Shown piece after piece: positions 24,858 through 33,072 of a stretch of 64,000 bases of DNA. The position numbers were made by a program, and so were the translations under genes. The stretch covers positions 591,863 through 655,862 of the forward strand of contig NZ_JASERL010000005.1 in NCBI RefSeq assembly GCF_030766935.1, given 5' to 3'. The notes under the pieces were generated by a model, which did no database searches, had not been told where the DNA came from, and was given only the letters and a program-made list of their open reading frames with translations. How positions within the stretch are numbered: the stretch's first letter is position 1; each line of letters opens with the position of its first letter. The stretch is from Streptomyces sp. KL109B (GTDB taxonomy: Bacteria; Actinomycetota; Actinomycetes; Streptomycetales; Streptomycetaceae).

Positions 24858-25358
24858 GTGCCCAGAACCACAACCCCCACCACCATCCTGCTCACGGCCG
24901 CCGCCGCAGCCGCCGCCGCGGTATCCACCACCGGCTGCGTCAGCGTCCACACACCACCCACCACCCCCAACACCCCACCCTCCCCCTCGGTCTCCGCCCC
25001 GGCCCCCCGCCCAGACGGCCACACCAACCACCACCCGGTCGTCCAGGCCCCCGCCCGCGAGGCCCTGGAACGGATGAAGTCGACCGCGCCGCACCACACC
25101 TCGCCCCCCGACGCCGAGCAGCCACCCCCACCCGGCGCCGCCACCCCGGCACCCCACCGCACACCCCCGAAGTCTCACCCCGCGCCGCACCGGCCGGCCG
25201 CCCCCGAAGCCCCACAGGCCCCACGCCTCCCGGTCGTCGGCCAGCCACCGGGCACCGCCCCCGGCCACCCCGACGTCTGCGCGCTGGGCCGCAAGTACGG
25301 CAAGTGGGACCCGGACAGCCCCCAGTCGGCCATCTGCCGCGACACGTACGGCAATTGA
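24858..25358 (+). CDS. Proline-rich lipoprotein-like secreted protein
   Basis: The 166-residue product has a hydrophobic Ala-rich start followed by STTGC, a weak lipobox placing the lipid-modified cysteine near residue 27. The middle (30-135) is Pro/His/Ala-rich and probably extended across the cell wall. The C-terminus DVCALGRKYGKWDPDSPQS with a second cysteine is the only globular-looking piece and is the part I recall as conserved in other streptomycetes. Function unknown. The GTG at 24858 follows GAAAGTGG. It has no obvious partner. Confidence 0.7.
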   Translation: MPRTTTPTTILLTAAAAAAAAVSTTGCVSVHTPPTTPNTPPSPSVSAPAPRPDGHTNHHPVVQAPAREALERMKSTAPHHTSPPDAEQPPPPGAATPAPHRTPPKSHPAPHRPAAPEAPQAPRLPVVGQPPGTAPGHPDVCALGRKYGKWDPDSPQSAICRDTYGN

Positions 25359-25393
25359 CCTACGCCCCTCACCCCCTCCCCCCTCTCACCCCC

Positions 25394-25966
25394 TCACCCC
25401 CCACTCCTCGGCGGCCCCAACGGCTCCCCGCCAGACCACCCGTCATCACGCCCGACCCCACCCCCATCACCCGGTTCCCCGGCCCCCGCCCCCATCCCGG
25501 CCACCTTCTCCTCGAGCCGGGTGAGGGCGGCCCGCACCCCGTCCCCGTACCCGTCGTCCCCCAACGCCCCCGCCGCCGCGCGGGCCCGCGCCAAGTGGCT
25601 GCGCGCCGCGGCGGGGCGGTCCAACTTCACGTAGTCCGCCGCCAGGTTGAGATGCAGCGACGGATAGAACGCCCGCACCGCGAGGGACCCCTCGTGCTCG
25701 CTGAGCCGCTCCTGGGTGAGGGAGTCGGCGGCGGACAGCGCACGCAGATCCCAGGCCAGTTCGTCCGAGGGGTCGTCCTGGGTGTCGGCCATGTAGTGCG
25801 CGAGCGTGCAGCGGTGCAGCGCGTCACCGTCCTCGCCGATCTCCGCCCACAGTCCGAGGAGGCGGCCCTGCGCCTCCTCGCGGTCGCCGCCGTGGTGCAG
25901 CATGACCGCCTGCCCGATGCGGCTCATCATGGCGTCACCCGCCGCCTGTTCACGCTGCTTTTCCAC
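25394..25966 (-). CDS. Hypothetical TPR-like protein
   Basis: The product of 190 residues is almost wholly helical, with repeated Ala/Leu pairs spaced as in tetratricopeptide repeats (LHLNLAADYVKLDRPAAARS, HRCTLAHYMADTQDDPSDEL). The last 30 residues are Gly-rich and probably unstructured. I chose the GTG at 25966 because GGAGGAG lies immediately upstream with 3-4 bp spacing; a TTG at 25978 would begin inside that ribosome site. No specific function can be given; TPR proteins mediate protein contacts. Confidence 0.75.
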   Translation of the reverse strand: MEKQREQAAGDAMMSRIGQAVMLHHGGDREEAQGRLLGLWAEIGEDGDALHRCTLAHYMADTQDDPSDELAWDLRALSAADSLTQERLSEHEGSLAVRAFYPSLHLNLAADYVKLDRPAAARSHLARARAAAGALGDDGYGDGVRAALTRLEEKVAGMGAGAGEPGDGGGVGRDDGWSGGEPLGPPRSGG

Positions 25967-26033
25967 TGTCTCCTCCAAGTTCGACCCCGACCACTATGTC
26001 CGGAATGTCGTACCCAGTGACGCTAACCGCCAC

Positions 26034-26717
26034 TCACCCCAAATCCGGCACCGCCCAGTCGATCGGCGTGTGCCCCTGCGCCGCGATCGCGTCATTGATC
26101 TGCGTGAACGGCTGCGAGCCGAAGAACTTGCGCGCCGAGAGCGGCGAGGGGTGCGCGCCCTTCACCACCGCGTGCCGCTCCGTGTCGATGAGCGGCAGCT
26201 TCTTCTGCGCGTAGTTCCCCCACAGCACGAACACCGCCGGGTCCGGCCGCTCGACGACGGCGCGGATCACCGCGTCCGTGAACTTCTCCCAGCCCTTCCC
26301 CTTGTGCGAGTTGGCCTCGCCGGCCCGCACCGTGAGCACCGCGTTGAGCAGCAGCACGCCCTGCTCGGCCCACGGCATCAGATATCCGTTGTCGGGGATC
26401 GGGGTGCCGAGCTCGGCCTGCATCTCCTTGTAGATGTTCCGCAGCGACGGCGGCGTCCTCACCCCGGGCCGCACCGAGAAGCACAGGCCGTGCCCCTGAC
26501 CCTCGCCGTGGTACGGGTCCTGGCCGAGGACGAGGACCTTGACCTTGTCGTACGGCGTCGCGTCGAGCGCGGCGAAGACCTGCTCGCGCGGCGGGTAGAC
26601 GGGACCCTTGGCGCGCTCCTCCTCGACGAACTCGGTCAGCTCCTTGAAGTAGGGCTTCTGCAGTTCGTCGCCGAGGACGCCGCGCCAGGACTCGGGCAGC
26701 ATCGCGGTGTCGGTCAC
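26034..26717 (-). CDS. ung: Uracil-DNA glycosylase, family 1
   Basis: A 227-residue repair enzyme that removes uracil from DNA. The water-activating motif GQDPYH (65-70, Asp67), the uracil-specificity Asn-bearing strand (VLLLNAVLTV) and the DNA-intercalation loop HPSPLSA (His189) are all intact. The GTG at 26717 is preceded by GGAGG at 8 bp. Family-standard length. Streptomyces often have two ung genes; this one is alone in its transcription unit. Confidence 0.96.
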   Translation of the reverse strand: MTDTAMLPESWRGVLGDELQKPYFKELTEFVEEERAKGPVYPPREQVFAALDATPYDKVKVLVLGQDPYHGEGQGHGLCFSVRPGVRTPPSLRNIYKEMQAELGTPIPDNGYLMPWAEQGVLLLNAVLTVRAGEANSHKGKGWEKFTDAVIRAVVERPDPAVFVLWGNYAQKKLPLIDTERHAVVKGAHPSPLSARKFFGSQPFTQINDAIAAQGHTPIDWAVPDLG

Positions 26718-26887
26718 GTCAACAACCTCCGGGGTACGGGCTAGTGCGCTCCCGCGCCCCACCGTGCCGGGGACGCGGTCGCATCGACACCCAAAAACCT
26801 ACCGGCGCCCACTGACAATCGACGCCCGCACCCGACGAGCCCGCATCCGACGAGCCCGCCCCCGGCCGACCCCTTGAGGAACCCGTC

Positions 26888-28465
26888 TCACCAACTCGTC
26901 TTGCGGTGCAACTCCCACATCATCATGATCGTCGACGGGTCGAGCGCCCGCTCCCCGCCCGAGATCTCCTCGCTCGCCGCGATGTACTGCTTGCCCTGCC
27001 ACAGCGGCAGCAGCCGCGCGTCCCGCACCATGATGTGCTGGGCCTGCTCGAACTGCCGCACCACGGCGCCGCGGTCGCTCACCTTCCGGGACTGCGGCAG
27101 CAGTTGGTCGGTGATCTCCGGCGAGTCGTACGGCGTACTCAGGGCGTTCTTCTTGCCCACGAAGGGGGCGATGAAGTTGTCGGCGTCCGGGAAGTCGGGG
27201 AACCAGCCGCGCCCGAACACCGGGTACTCGCCCTTCTTGTAGCCCTGTTCGAAGGACTTCCAGGGGCGGCTCTTGAGCGTCACGTCGAACAGCTTCGACG
27301 CCTCCAACTGCCGCTTGAGCTCCTCGAATTCGGGCTTGGTGGCGGAGCCGTAGCGGTCGGACGCGTACCAGAGGGTGAGCGGGACGGGCGCGTTGATGCC
27401 CGCCTTGGAGAGGATCTCGGCGGCCTTCGCCGCGCTCGGTTCGTTGAACTCGTCGAAGAAGTCGGTGGTGTGGCCCGCGAGGCCCCTGGGGACCATCGAG
27501 TACAGCGGTTCCACGGTGTTCGCGTACACCTTCTCCGCGATGGCCCCGCGGTCGACGATCTGGGCGACCGCGCGGCGCACGGCGGTCTTGCCCGCCCACG
27601 GGTCCTTCGGGTTGAAGACCAGGTAGCTGATCTCCGTGCCCGCGCCCTCGACGAGTTGCAGGCCGCCTGCGGCCTGCTTGTCCTGGAGGCGCATGATGTC
27701 GTCGGCCGCGAGCCCGCGGAAGGTCGCGTCGATCTTCTTCGCCTTCAGGGCGTCGACCATCGCGGACGACGTCTTGTAGTAGCGGATCGTCACCGCGTTG
27801 TTCTTGCGGTTCGCGAAGCCGTCGTAGTGCTCGTTGCGTACGAGTTCGGCCTTGCGGCCGTCGACGTACGACTGGAGCGCGTACGGCCCCGAACCGGTCA
27901 CCTTGCCGTCGCGGCGCGCGGAGTCGGCCGGGTAGTCGTCGGGGTCGACGATCGACATGGCGGGGGTGGAGAGCACGAACGGGAAGGTCGCGTCCGGCTT
28001 GGTGAGGCGGAACGTTACTCCTCGCTCACCCCGCGTCTCCACGCGGTCGAGGCTGCCCAGCAGACCCGCCGGGCCGCCGCCCCCGCCGACCTTGCGGACC
28101 CGGTCGATGGAGTACTTCACGGCCTTCGCGTCGAGCGCGTCGCCGTTGGAGAACTTCATGTCCTCGCGCAGCTCGCAGTGGTAGACGCGGTTGGCGGAGT
28201 CCTCGAAGCGGCACTCGGCCGCGTCCGCCTGCGGTTCGGCGGCGCCCGACGGCAGGGACACCAGCGTCTGGTACACGTTGCGGAACAGCTCCCAGGAGCC
28301 GTCCCAGGACGCCGCGGGGTCCAGCGTGCTCGGCACGCTGGTGGTGCCCACGGCGATGGGTTTCTCGTCGGAACCCTCGCTCGACCCCATCAGCCCGCAC
28401 CCGGCGAGCAGGGTCATCGACGCGAATGCCGCCCACGCGCGCGGGGCAAGGAACCGGTTGAACAC
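26888..28465 (-). CDS. Peptide/nickel-type ABC solute-binding lipoprotein
   Basis: The 525-residue lipoprotein (lipobox LLAGC at about 19-23) belongs to SBP family 5, which captures oligopeptides or similar solutes outside the membrane for an ABC importer. It shows the family landmarks PSTLDPAASWDGSWELFRNVYQTL and WSN-like region (KFSNGDALDAKAVKYSIDRV), and GSGPYAL. No permease or ATPase gene is nearby, so it would depend on a transporter encoded elsewhere. The ATG at 28465 gives a standard signal. Ligand unknown. Confidence 0.92.
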   Translation of the reverse strand: MFNRFLAPRAWAAFASMTLLAGCGLMGSSEGSDEKPIAVGTTSVPSTLDPAASWDGSWELFRNVYQTLVSLPSGAAEPQADAAECRFEDSANRVYHCELREDMKFSNGDALDAKAVKYSIDRVRKVGGGGGPAGLLGSLDRVETRGERGVTFRLTKPDATFPFVLSTPAMSIVDPDDYPADSARRDGKVTGSGPYALQSYVDGRKAELVRNEHYDGFANRKNNAVTIRYYKTSSAMVDALKAKKIDATFRGLAADDIMRLQDKQAAGGLQLVEGAGTEISYLVFNPKDPWAGKTAVRRAVAQIVDRGAIAEKVYANTVEPLYSMVPRGLAGHTTDFFDEFNEPSAAKAAEILSKAGINAPVPLTLWYASDRYGSATKPEFEELKRQLEASKLFDVTLKSRPWKSFEQGYKKGEYPVFGRGWFPDFPDADNFIAPFVGKKNALSTPYDSPEITDQLLPQSRKVSDRGAVVRQFEQAQHIMVRDARLLPLWQGKQYIAASEEISGGERALDPSTIMMMWELHRKTSW

Positions 28466-28512
28466 GCGCTCGCTCCTCGATCAGCCATGCCAAGGTCGGC
28501 CGACAATATCGC

Positions 28513-28552
28513 AGTGCCCCGCCGGTTCAACTGGTTGAACCGGCGGGGCACT
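28513..28552 (-). terminator. 19-bp stem terminator after SDR gene
   Basis: Arms 28513-28531 and 28534-28552 are perfect complements (agtgccccgccggttcaac and its complement) with a 2-base centre, so the real loop is a few bases wider. It lies between the SDR stop and the solute-binding protein start, both on the reverse strand. Confidence 0.8.
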
Positions 28553-28629
28553 TCAGGAGCGCGACCCTTTGTCGGACGTTGTCGCCAACGCCCGGAATCT
28601 GACGTCGGCGCGGGCCGCTCACGACGGAT

Positions 28630-29397
28630 CTATTCGACGCCTGCGTTGAGGAACTTGCCGCCGTCCACGACGAGGTTCTGCCCGGTGATCCAGCCGGACT
28701 GATCGGAGGTCAGGAACGCGGCGGCGCCCCCGATGTCCTCCGGCACGCCGAGCCGGCCCAGCGGGTACGTCGCCGCGACCTCGGCCTCCCGGCCCTCGTA
28801 GAGGGCCTCGGCGAACTTGGTCTTCACGACCGCCGGGGCGATCGAGTTGACCCGCACCTGCGGCGCGAACTCGTGCGCCAGCTGCAGCGTCAGGTTGACC
28901 ATGGCGGCCTTGCTGACGCCGTACGCGCCGATGAACGGCGAGGCGGAGACGCCGGCGACGGACGCGATGTTGACGATCGCGCCGCCGTTGTCCCGCTGCC
29001 ACGCCTTCCACGTCTGCTGGGCGAAGCCGAGCGCGGAGACGACGTTGGTCTCGAAGACCTTGCGCGCCACGTTCAGGTCGAGGTCGGCGATCGGGCCGAA
29101 CACCGGGTTCGTACCGGCGTTGTTGACGAGGTAGTCGACGCGGCCGAACGCCTCCATGGCGCGCTCGACGGCGGCGGCCTGGTGGGACTCGTCGTGCGCC
29201 TTGCCCGCTACGTAGATGACGCGGTCGGAGCCGAGCCGCTCGACGGCCTCCTTGAGGGCGTCCTCGCCGCGTCCGGTGATGCAGACGCGGTCGCCGCGCG
29301 CGACGAGGGCCTCGGTGACGCCGTAGCCGATGCCGCGGCTCGCACCCGTGACGAGGGCGACCTTTCCGGAGGGCTCCGGGAGTGCGGAAGTGGTCAT
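28630..29397 (-). CDS. SDR family oxidoreductase, FabG-like (second gene of pair)
   Basis: A 255-residue classical SDR with TGASRGIG (17-24), NNAGTNP, a catalytic Ser in IVNIASVAG and YGVSK. The end NLVVDGGKFLN is typical of 3-oxoacyl-ACP reductase-like enzymes. It starts 17 bp after the stop of a similar SDR, so the two are surely co-transcribed and may act on the same pathway, perhaps beta-oxidation or fatty-acid reduction of 3-keto compounds. The pair looks equivalent to the tandem FabG-like genes annotated in S. coelicolor. Confidence 0.92.
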   Translation of the reverse strand: MTTSALPEPSGKVALVTGASRGIGYGVTEALVARGDRVCITGRGEDALKEAVERLGSDRVIYVAGKAHDESHQAAAVERAMEAFGRVDYLVNNAGTNPVFGPIADLDLNVARKVFETNVVSALGFAQQTWKAWQRDNGGAIVNIASVAGVSASPFIGAYGVSKAAMVNLTLQLAHEFAPQVRVNSIAPAVVKTKFAEALYEGREAEVAATYPLGRLGVPEDIGGAAAFLTSDQSGWITGQNLVVDGGKFLNAGVE

Positions 29398-29414
29398 GTC
29401 CGTTTCCCCCGGCC

Positions 29415-30176
29415 TCAGTTGAGCGGTCCGCCGGCCACGTACATGACCTGGCCCGAGACGAATCCGGCGGCCTCGCCGGTGAAGAAGGCGATGGCGTTGG
29501 CGATGTCCTCGGGGCGGCCCACGCGCTGCACCGGGATCTGGGTCGCGGCGGCGGCCTGGAACTCCTCGAAGCCCATGCCGACGCGCTCGGCGGTGGCCGC
29601 CGTCATGTCGGTGACGATGAAGCCGGGGGCGACGGAGTTGGCGGTGACGCCGAACTTGCCGAGCTCCTTGGCGAGGGTCTTCGTGAAGCCCTGCAGACCG
29701 GCCTTGGCGGCGGAGTAGTTGACCTGGCCGCGGTTGCCGAGCGCCGAGGACGAGGACAGGTTCACGATGCGGCCGAACTTGGCGTCCACCATGTGCTTCT
29801 GGACGGCCTTCGACATCAGGAACGCGCCGCGCAGGTGCACGTTCATGACCGTGTCCCAGTCGTTGGCGCTCATCTTGAACAGCAGGTTGTCGCGCAGCAC
29901 GCCCGCGTTGTTCACGAGGATCGTGGGGGCGCCGAGCTCCTCGGCGATGCGCGCGACGGCGGCCTCGGTCTGCGCCTCGTCGGAGACGTCGCAGCCGACG
30001 GCAAGGGCCTTGCCACCGGCGGCGGTGATCTTCTCGACGGTGTCCTTGCAGGCGGCCTCGTCGAGGTCGATCACGGCGACGGCGCGGCCCTCTTCGGCCA
30101 GACGGATCGCGGTGGCGGCGCCGATGCCGCGCGCGGCTCCCGTGACGATCGCTACGCGCTGCTCAGTGGTGGACAT
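29415..30176 (-). CDS. 3-oxoacyl-ACP reductase FabG-like (first gene of pair)
   Basis: The 253-residue enzyme shows TGAARGIG (11-18), NNAGVLRDNLLFKM, IVNLSSSSALGNRGQVNYSAAK and a C-terminus GQVMYVAGGPLN. NAGxxRDxLxxxM is characteristic of FabG rather than general SDRs, so reduction of 3-oxoacyl-ACP or -CoA with NADPH is likely. The ATG at 30176 fits; a reading upstream to 30275 lacks family sequence. It leads a two-gene operon of SDRs. Confidence 0.92.
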   Translation of the reverse strand: MSTTEQRVAIVTGAARGIGAATAIRLAEEGRAVAVIDLDEAACKDTVEKITAAGGKALAVGCDVSDEAQTEAAVARIAEELGAPTILVNNAGVLRDNLLFKMSANDWDTVMNVHLRGAFLMSKAVQKHMVDAKFGRIVNLSSSSALGNRGQVNYSAAKAGLQGFTKTLAKELGKFGVTANSVAPGFIVTDMTAATAERVGMGFEEFQAAAATQIPVQRVGRPEDIANAIAFFTGEAAGFVSGQVMYVAGGPLN

Positions 30177-30270
30177 GCTCTTCGGTCTCCTCGCCCTAGA
30201 GGTGCGGCCGCTCCGTCCGGTGCGGGTGAGCAACCGCTTAGTACCCTGTGCGAGCGACGCTAGAAGCCCT

Positions 30271-30302
30271 GGCACCCGGTGTCAACGTGGCCACCAGGTG
30301 CC
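30271..30302 (-). terminator. Hairpin after DUF3037 gene
   Basis: GGCACCCGG (30271-30279) and CCAGGTGCC (30294-30302) pair with one offset around a 14-base loop. It lies about 100 bp beyond the DUF3037 stop on the reverse strand. Confidence 0.45.
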
Positions 30303-30331
30303 GCTGATCACTTGCCGTACCGGAGCCGGGC

Positions 30332-30402
30332 ATTCAGCGCCCGGGCCCGGTCGTCCGGCGTCCCGGAACCGATCGTTCAGCGCCCCGGAACCGGTCGTTC
30401 AG
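30332..30402. repeat. 22-bp tandem repeat at DUF3037 stop codon
   Basis: The unit ccccggaaccggtcgttcag is present twice with a degenerate third copy. The rightmost copy contains the stop codon of the DUF3037 gene (30399-30401). Confidence 0.7.
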
Positions 30403-30788
30403 CGCACCAACAGGTCGAGCAGGCGCGCCGCCTCGGCGGCCGGGTCGGCGGTCAGGCCGGTGTGCACGGGTCCCGGCTGCACCACGGTGGAGCGCGGCGC
30501 GACGAGCCAGCGGTAGCGCCGCCCGGCATCGTCCTCCCCGGCCTGACCCGCGGCCTCGCCCCCGGCGCAGTGCCGCTCGACGGCGCCGAGCACCGCCCGG
30601 ACACCGGTGACGTCGGCCTCGGGGTCGAGGGCGAGCAGCCGCTTCTCGTCGAGGTGGGTGAGGGCGGTGACGAAGGACTTGGCGCGGCAGTAGACGACGA
30701 CCCCGGCGTTGATCTGCTCGCCGCGCTCGATGCTCGGTACGACGCGCAGCAGGGCGTACTCGAAGACGTGACGCTCGCGCGTGCTCAT
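30399..30788 (-). CDS. DUF3037 protein
   Basis: A 129-residue protein starting MSTRERHVFEYALLRVVPS, matching DUF3037, a small family often coded next to HipA-like kinases. INAGVVVYCRAKSF and a C-terminal RLLDLLVR helix are visible. It overlaps the kinase gene by 4 bp (ATGA), so the two are translationally coupled and probably work together. No biochemical role is established; a regulatory or substrate role toward the kinase is inferred. Confidence 0.85.
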   Translation of the reverse strand: MSTRERHVFEYALLRVVPSIERGEQINAGVVVYCRAKSFVTALTHLDEKRLLALDPEADVTGVRAVLGAVERHCAGGEAAGQAGEDDAGRRYRWLVAPRSTVVQPGPVHTGLTADPAAEAARLLDLLVR

Positions 30789-31594
30789 CGGGCTGCTCCT
30801 TCGGTCACCCAGCCGGGAGTTCCGGCGGGTCGGGCGCCGCCGGCGGGCAGCGCGACGCGTTCGTGAATCGTGGCGGCACGCGCGCGTAGCGTCTCGACGT
30901 ACGCGCGGCGCACCGCGTCCGGGGTGTCGAAGCCGGGCTCGTCCGTCAGCCATACGTCGGGTACGTCGGCGGCGGCCTCGGCGATCAGCTCCTCGGTGAC
31001 GCGCGGCGCGAGTTCGGCGGCGGCCGACTCGATGTCGGGCCCGAAGGGCGCGAGGGCGTGATCGCTCGCGTCGTACGCCTTGTCGGCCCAGGCCGCCGCG
31101 CCCCGCCAGTTGTGGTGCCAGATCATGCTGGCGCCGTGGTCGATGAGCCACAGCTCGCCGCCCTTGACCAGCATGTTGGGGTTGCGCCAGGACCGGTCGA
31201 CGTTGTTGATCAGCGCGTCGAACCAGACGATCCGGCCCGCCTCCGCCGGATCGACGACGTACGCCAGCGGGTCGAAGCCGAGCGCCCGCGGCAGGAACCG
31301 CATGCCGAGGTTGCTGCCGCCGCTCCCCTTGAGCAGCTCCTGCACCTCCTGGTCGGGCTCGCCGAGACCGATCACCGGGTCGAGGTCGAGCGTGACGAGC
31401 CCCGGCACGCGGAAGCCGAGCGCGCGGGCCAGCTGCCCGCAGATCACCTCGGCGACGAGCGTCTTGCGCCCCTGTCCCGCGCCGGTGAACTTCATGACGT
31501 ACGGGACGTGGTCCACGCCCTCGACGAGACCGGGCAGCGATCCGCCTTCCCTCAATGGGGTGACATAGCGGGTCGCGGTGACTTCGGTGAGCAT
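30785..31594 (-). CDS. HipA-family kinase-like protein
   Basis: The 269-residue protein keeps HipA kinase elements: YVMKFTG with Lys35 and Glu49 for ATP, the catalytic-loop-like NNVDRSWRNPNML (Asp133, Asn138) and LWLIDHG with Asp152 in the metal-binding position. It lacks the N-terminal subdomain-1 of HipA and no HipB-type HTH antitoxin is adjacent; instead DUF3037 follows with a 4-bp overlap. HipA phosphorylates glutamyl-tRNA synthetase in E. coli; the target here is unknown. The start ATG at 31594 begins MLTEVTATRYVTPLREGGS, conserved in this subfamily. Confidence 0.85.
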   Translation of the reverse strand: MLTEVTATRYVTPLREGGSLPGLVEGVDHVPYVMKFTGAGQGRKTLVAEVICGQLARALGFRVPGLVTLDLDPVIGLGEPDQEVQELLKGSGGSNLGMRFLPRALGFDPLAYVVDPAEAGRIVWFDALINNVDRSWRNPNMLVKGGELWLIDHGASMIWHHNWRGAAAWADKAYDASDHALAPFGPDIESAAAELAPRVTEELIAEAAADVPDVWLTDEPGFDTPDAVRRAYVETLRARAATIHERVALPAGGARPAGTPGWVTEGAAR

Positions 31595-31681
31595 GCGCCC
31601 AGGTTATGAGATCGGGAAGGCGTTGAACGTCGAGGGATCACCGTACGTACCACAGGGAAACCCCACGGGATCCGCACGGCC

Positions 31682-31728
31682 CTCGATCACAACGCTCGAT
31701 CACAGCTCTCGATCACAGCTCTCGATCC
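31682..31728. repeat. 13-bp CTCGATCACAGCT tandem repeats
   Basis: Three and a half copies of the unit ctcgatcacagct lie 34-80 bp before the Rieske gene. They are well placed to be regulatory, but no known binding motif is recognised. Confidence 0.75.
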
Positions 31729-31761
31729 GACCGAACGAACCGATGGAAGGAACCCCCACCC

Positions 31762-32262
31762 ATGACCGCTTCGCAGGAGCCCGCGACCACGAGCCACGTC
31801 CCGTCGCGCCGCACCGTCGTCTCGGCGGTCGGCGCCGCCGGGATCGCCGCGGCGCTGACCGCGTGCGGCGGCTCGGACGAGGACACGTCGCAGCCGGCGG
31901 GCAACGCGTCCTCGGGCAGTGAGTCCTCGGGCAGTGAGTCCTCGGGCAACGCGTCCTCGGGCAGCGGCGACAAGGGCAAGGAGATCGCCAAGACCTCGGA
32001 CATCCCGGAGGGCGGCGGAAAGGTCCTCGCGGACGCCGGGATGGTGGTGACGCAGCCCAAGCCGGGCGAGTTCAAGGCGTTCACCAACGTCTGTACGCAC
32101 CAGGGCTGCAAGGTCAACAAGGTCGCCGGCGGCAGCATCGACTGCCCCTGCCACGGCAGCAAGTTCTCCATCGAGGACGGCAGCGTGTCGCACCCGCCGG
32201 CCACGAAGCCGCTGGAGGAGAAGCAGATCAAGGTCAGCGGCGACTCGATCACGCTGGCGTAG
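31762..32262 (+). CDS. Rieske [2Fe-2S] Tat lipoprotein
   Basis: The 166-residue protein has a twin-arginine start (PSRRTVVSAVG) and lipobox LTAC (Cys35), then a Ser/Gly/Glu repeat linker (about 48-69) and a Rieske domain with CTHQGC (111-116) and CPCHGS (128-133). Cys111/His113 and Cys128/His131 would bind the cluster; Cys116 and Cys130 could form the disulfide of high-potential Rieske proteins. It is an extracellular, membrane-anchored electron carrier with no reductase encoded nearby. GGAAGGAACC precedes the ATG. It overlaps the convergent hydrolase by 14 bp. Confidence 0.93.
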   Translation: MTASQEPATTSHVPSRRTVVSAVGAAGIAAALTACGGSDEDTSQPAGNASSGSESSGSESSGNASSGSGDKGKEIAKTSDIPEGGGKVLADAGMVVTQPKPGEFKAFTNVCTHQGCKVNKVAGGSIDCPCHGSKFSIEDGSVSHPPATKPLEEKQIKVSGDSITLA

Positions 32263-32932
32263 CGCGCCCTTCGGGCGCCTCTTCCGCTGCCGGGCGCTTC
32301 CAGACGCCCAGCACGTCCGCGGTCGTCGCCACGGTGGCGACCAGGGCGAGCGTGTTGTCGATCATCGCGGGGGTGTACTCGGCGGGCACCCCCGCGATGG
32401 CGTCCCTGGGCACGACCACCGTGTAACCGAGGTTCACGGCGTCGAACACCGCGTTCGGGATGGCTACGTTGGCGGAGACCCCGGTGACGACCAGCGTCCG
32501 GCAGCCGAGATTGCGCAGGAGCGCGTCGACGTCGGTCCCGGCGATCGGCGAAAGCCCGTGCAGCCGCCGTACGACGAGGTCTTCCTCCGCGACCTCGATC
32601 TCCGGCACGACCCGCACCGCGTCCGACCCCGTCAACTGCTTCACGGGCAGCCGCTCGGCGGCCCGGAAGAGCCGGGCGTTGCGACTGGCCCCACGCCCGT
32701 CGGCCCGCCGCTCGGCGACGGCGTGCACGACCTGCACGCCGCACTCATGGGCGGCTCCCACGAGCCGGGCCACATGGTCCAGCGCCCCCGACGCCCGCGC
32801 CTGCTCGGCGAGTTCGGGCAACGCGCTGTCGCTCCCCACGACTCCCCGCTGACACTCGACGGTCAGCAGCACCGTGCTCGCCGGGTCGAGCGACTCGGCC
32901 AGCTTCCCGTACGACTTCCCGTACGACGACAT
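32249..32932 (-). CDS. Isochorismatase-fold protein lacking catalytic cysteine
   Basis: The 227-residue product matches the isochorismatase/cysteine hydrolase fold (LVVTGVSANVAIPNAVFDA, VVVPRDAIAG). In active members the site before AxxxxAxDA carries a cysteine; here the residue is alanine in NVAIPN. The usual N-terminal catalytic Asp is in the segment LTVECQRGVVG, where Glu-Cys-Gln replaces it. It could therefore be a non-hydrolytic or altered enzyme. The ATG at 32932 gives MSSYGKSYGKLAESLDP, with a duplicated SYGK. GGGGGCG lies upstream. Confidence 0.82.
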   Translation of the reverse strand: MSSYGKSYGKLAESLDPASTVLLTVECQRGVVGSDSALPELAEQARASGALDHVARLVGAAHECGVQVVHAVAERRADGRGASRNARLFRAAERLPVKQLTGSDAVRVVPEIEVAEEDLVVRRLHGLSPIAGTDVDALLRNLGCRTLVVTGVSANVAIPNAVFDAVNLGYTVVVPRDAIAGVPAEYTPAMIDNTLALVATVATTADVLGVWKRPAAEEAPEGRATPA

Positions 32933-33017
32933 GAACGCCCCCTGCCAGTCCGCTGTTTCGGGCGGCTGGAGGCTACCCACCATTGCGTATGCATGGAAGA
33001 GACAGCATGCTGCGTTC

Positions 33018-33034
33018 CTGACGCAGAGTCAGAC
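33018..33034. promoter_or_regulatory. CTGCGT-N5-ACGCAG dyad
   Basis: ctgcgttcctgacgcag is a 6-5-6 inverted repeat in the gap between the divergent isochorismatase-like and PPOX genes. It is a possible operator or -35 region element. Confidence 0.4.
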
Positions 33035-33072
33035 ACCGGACGAGAATACCGGACAGGAACAAAGGAGCCCGC

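Noticed and set aside
31687..32193. Reverse frames opposite the Rieske gene
   Set aside because: They lack motifs; the forward frame has both Rieske cluster boxes.
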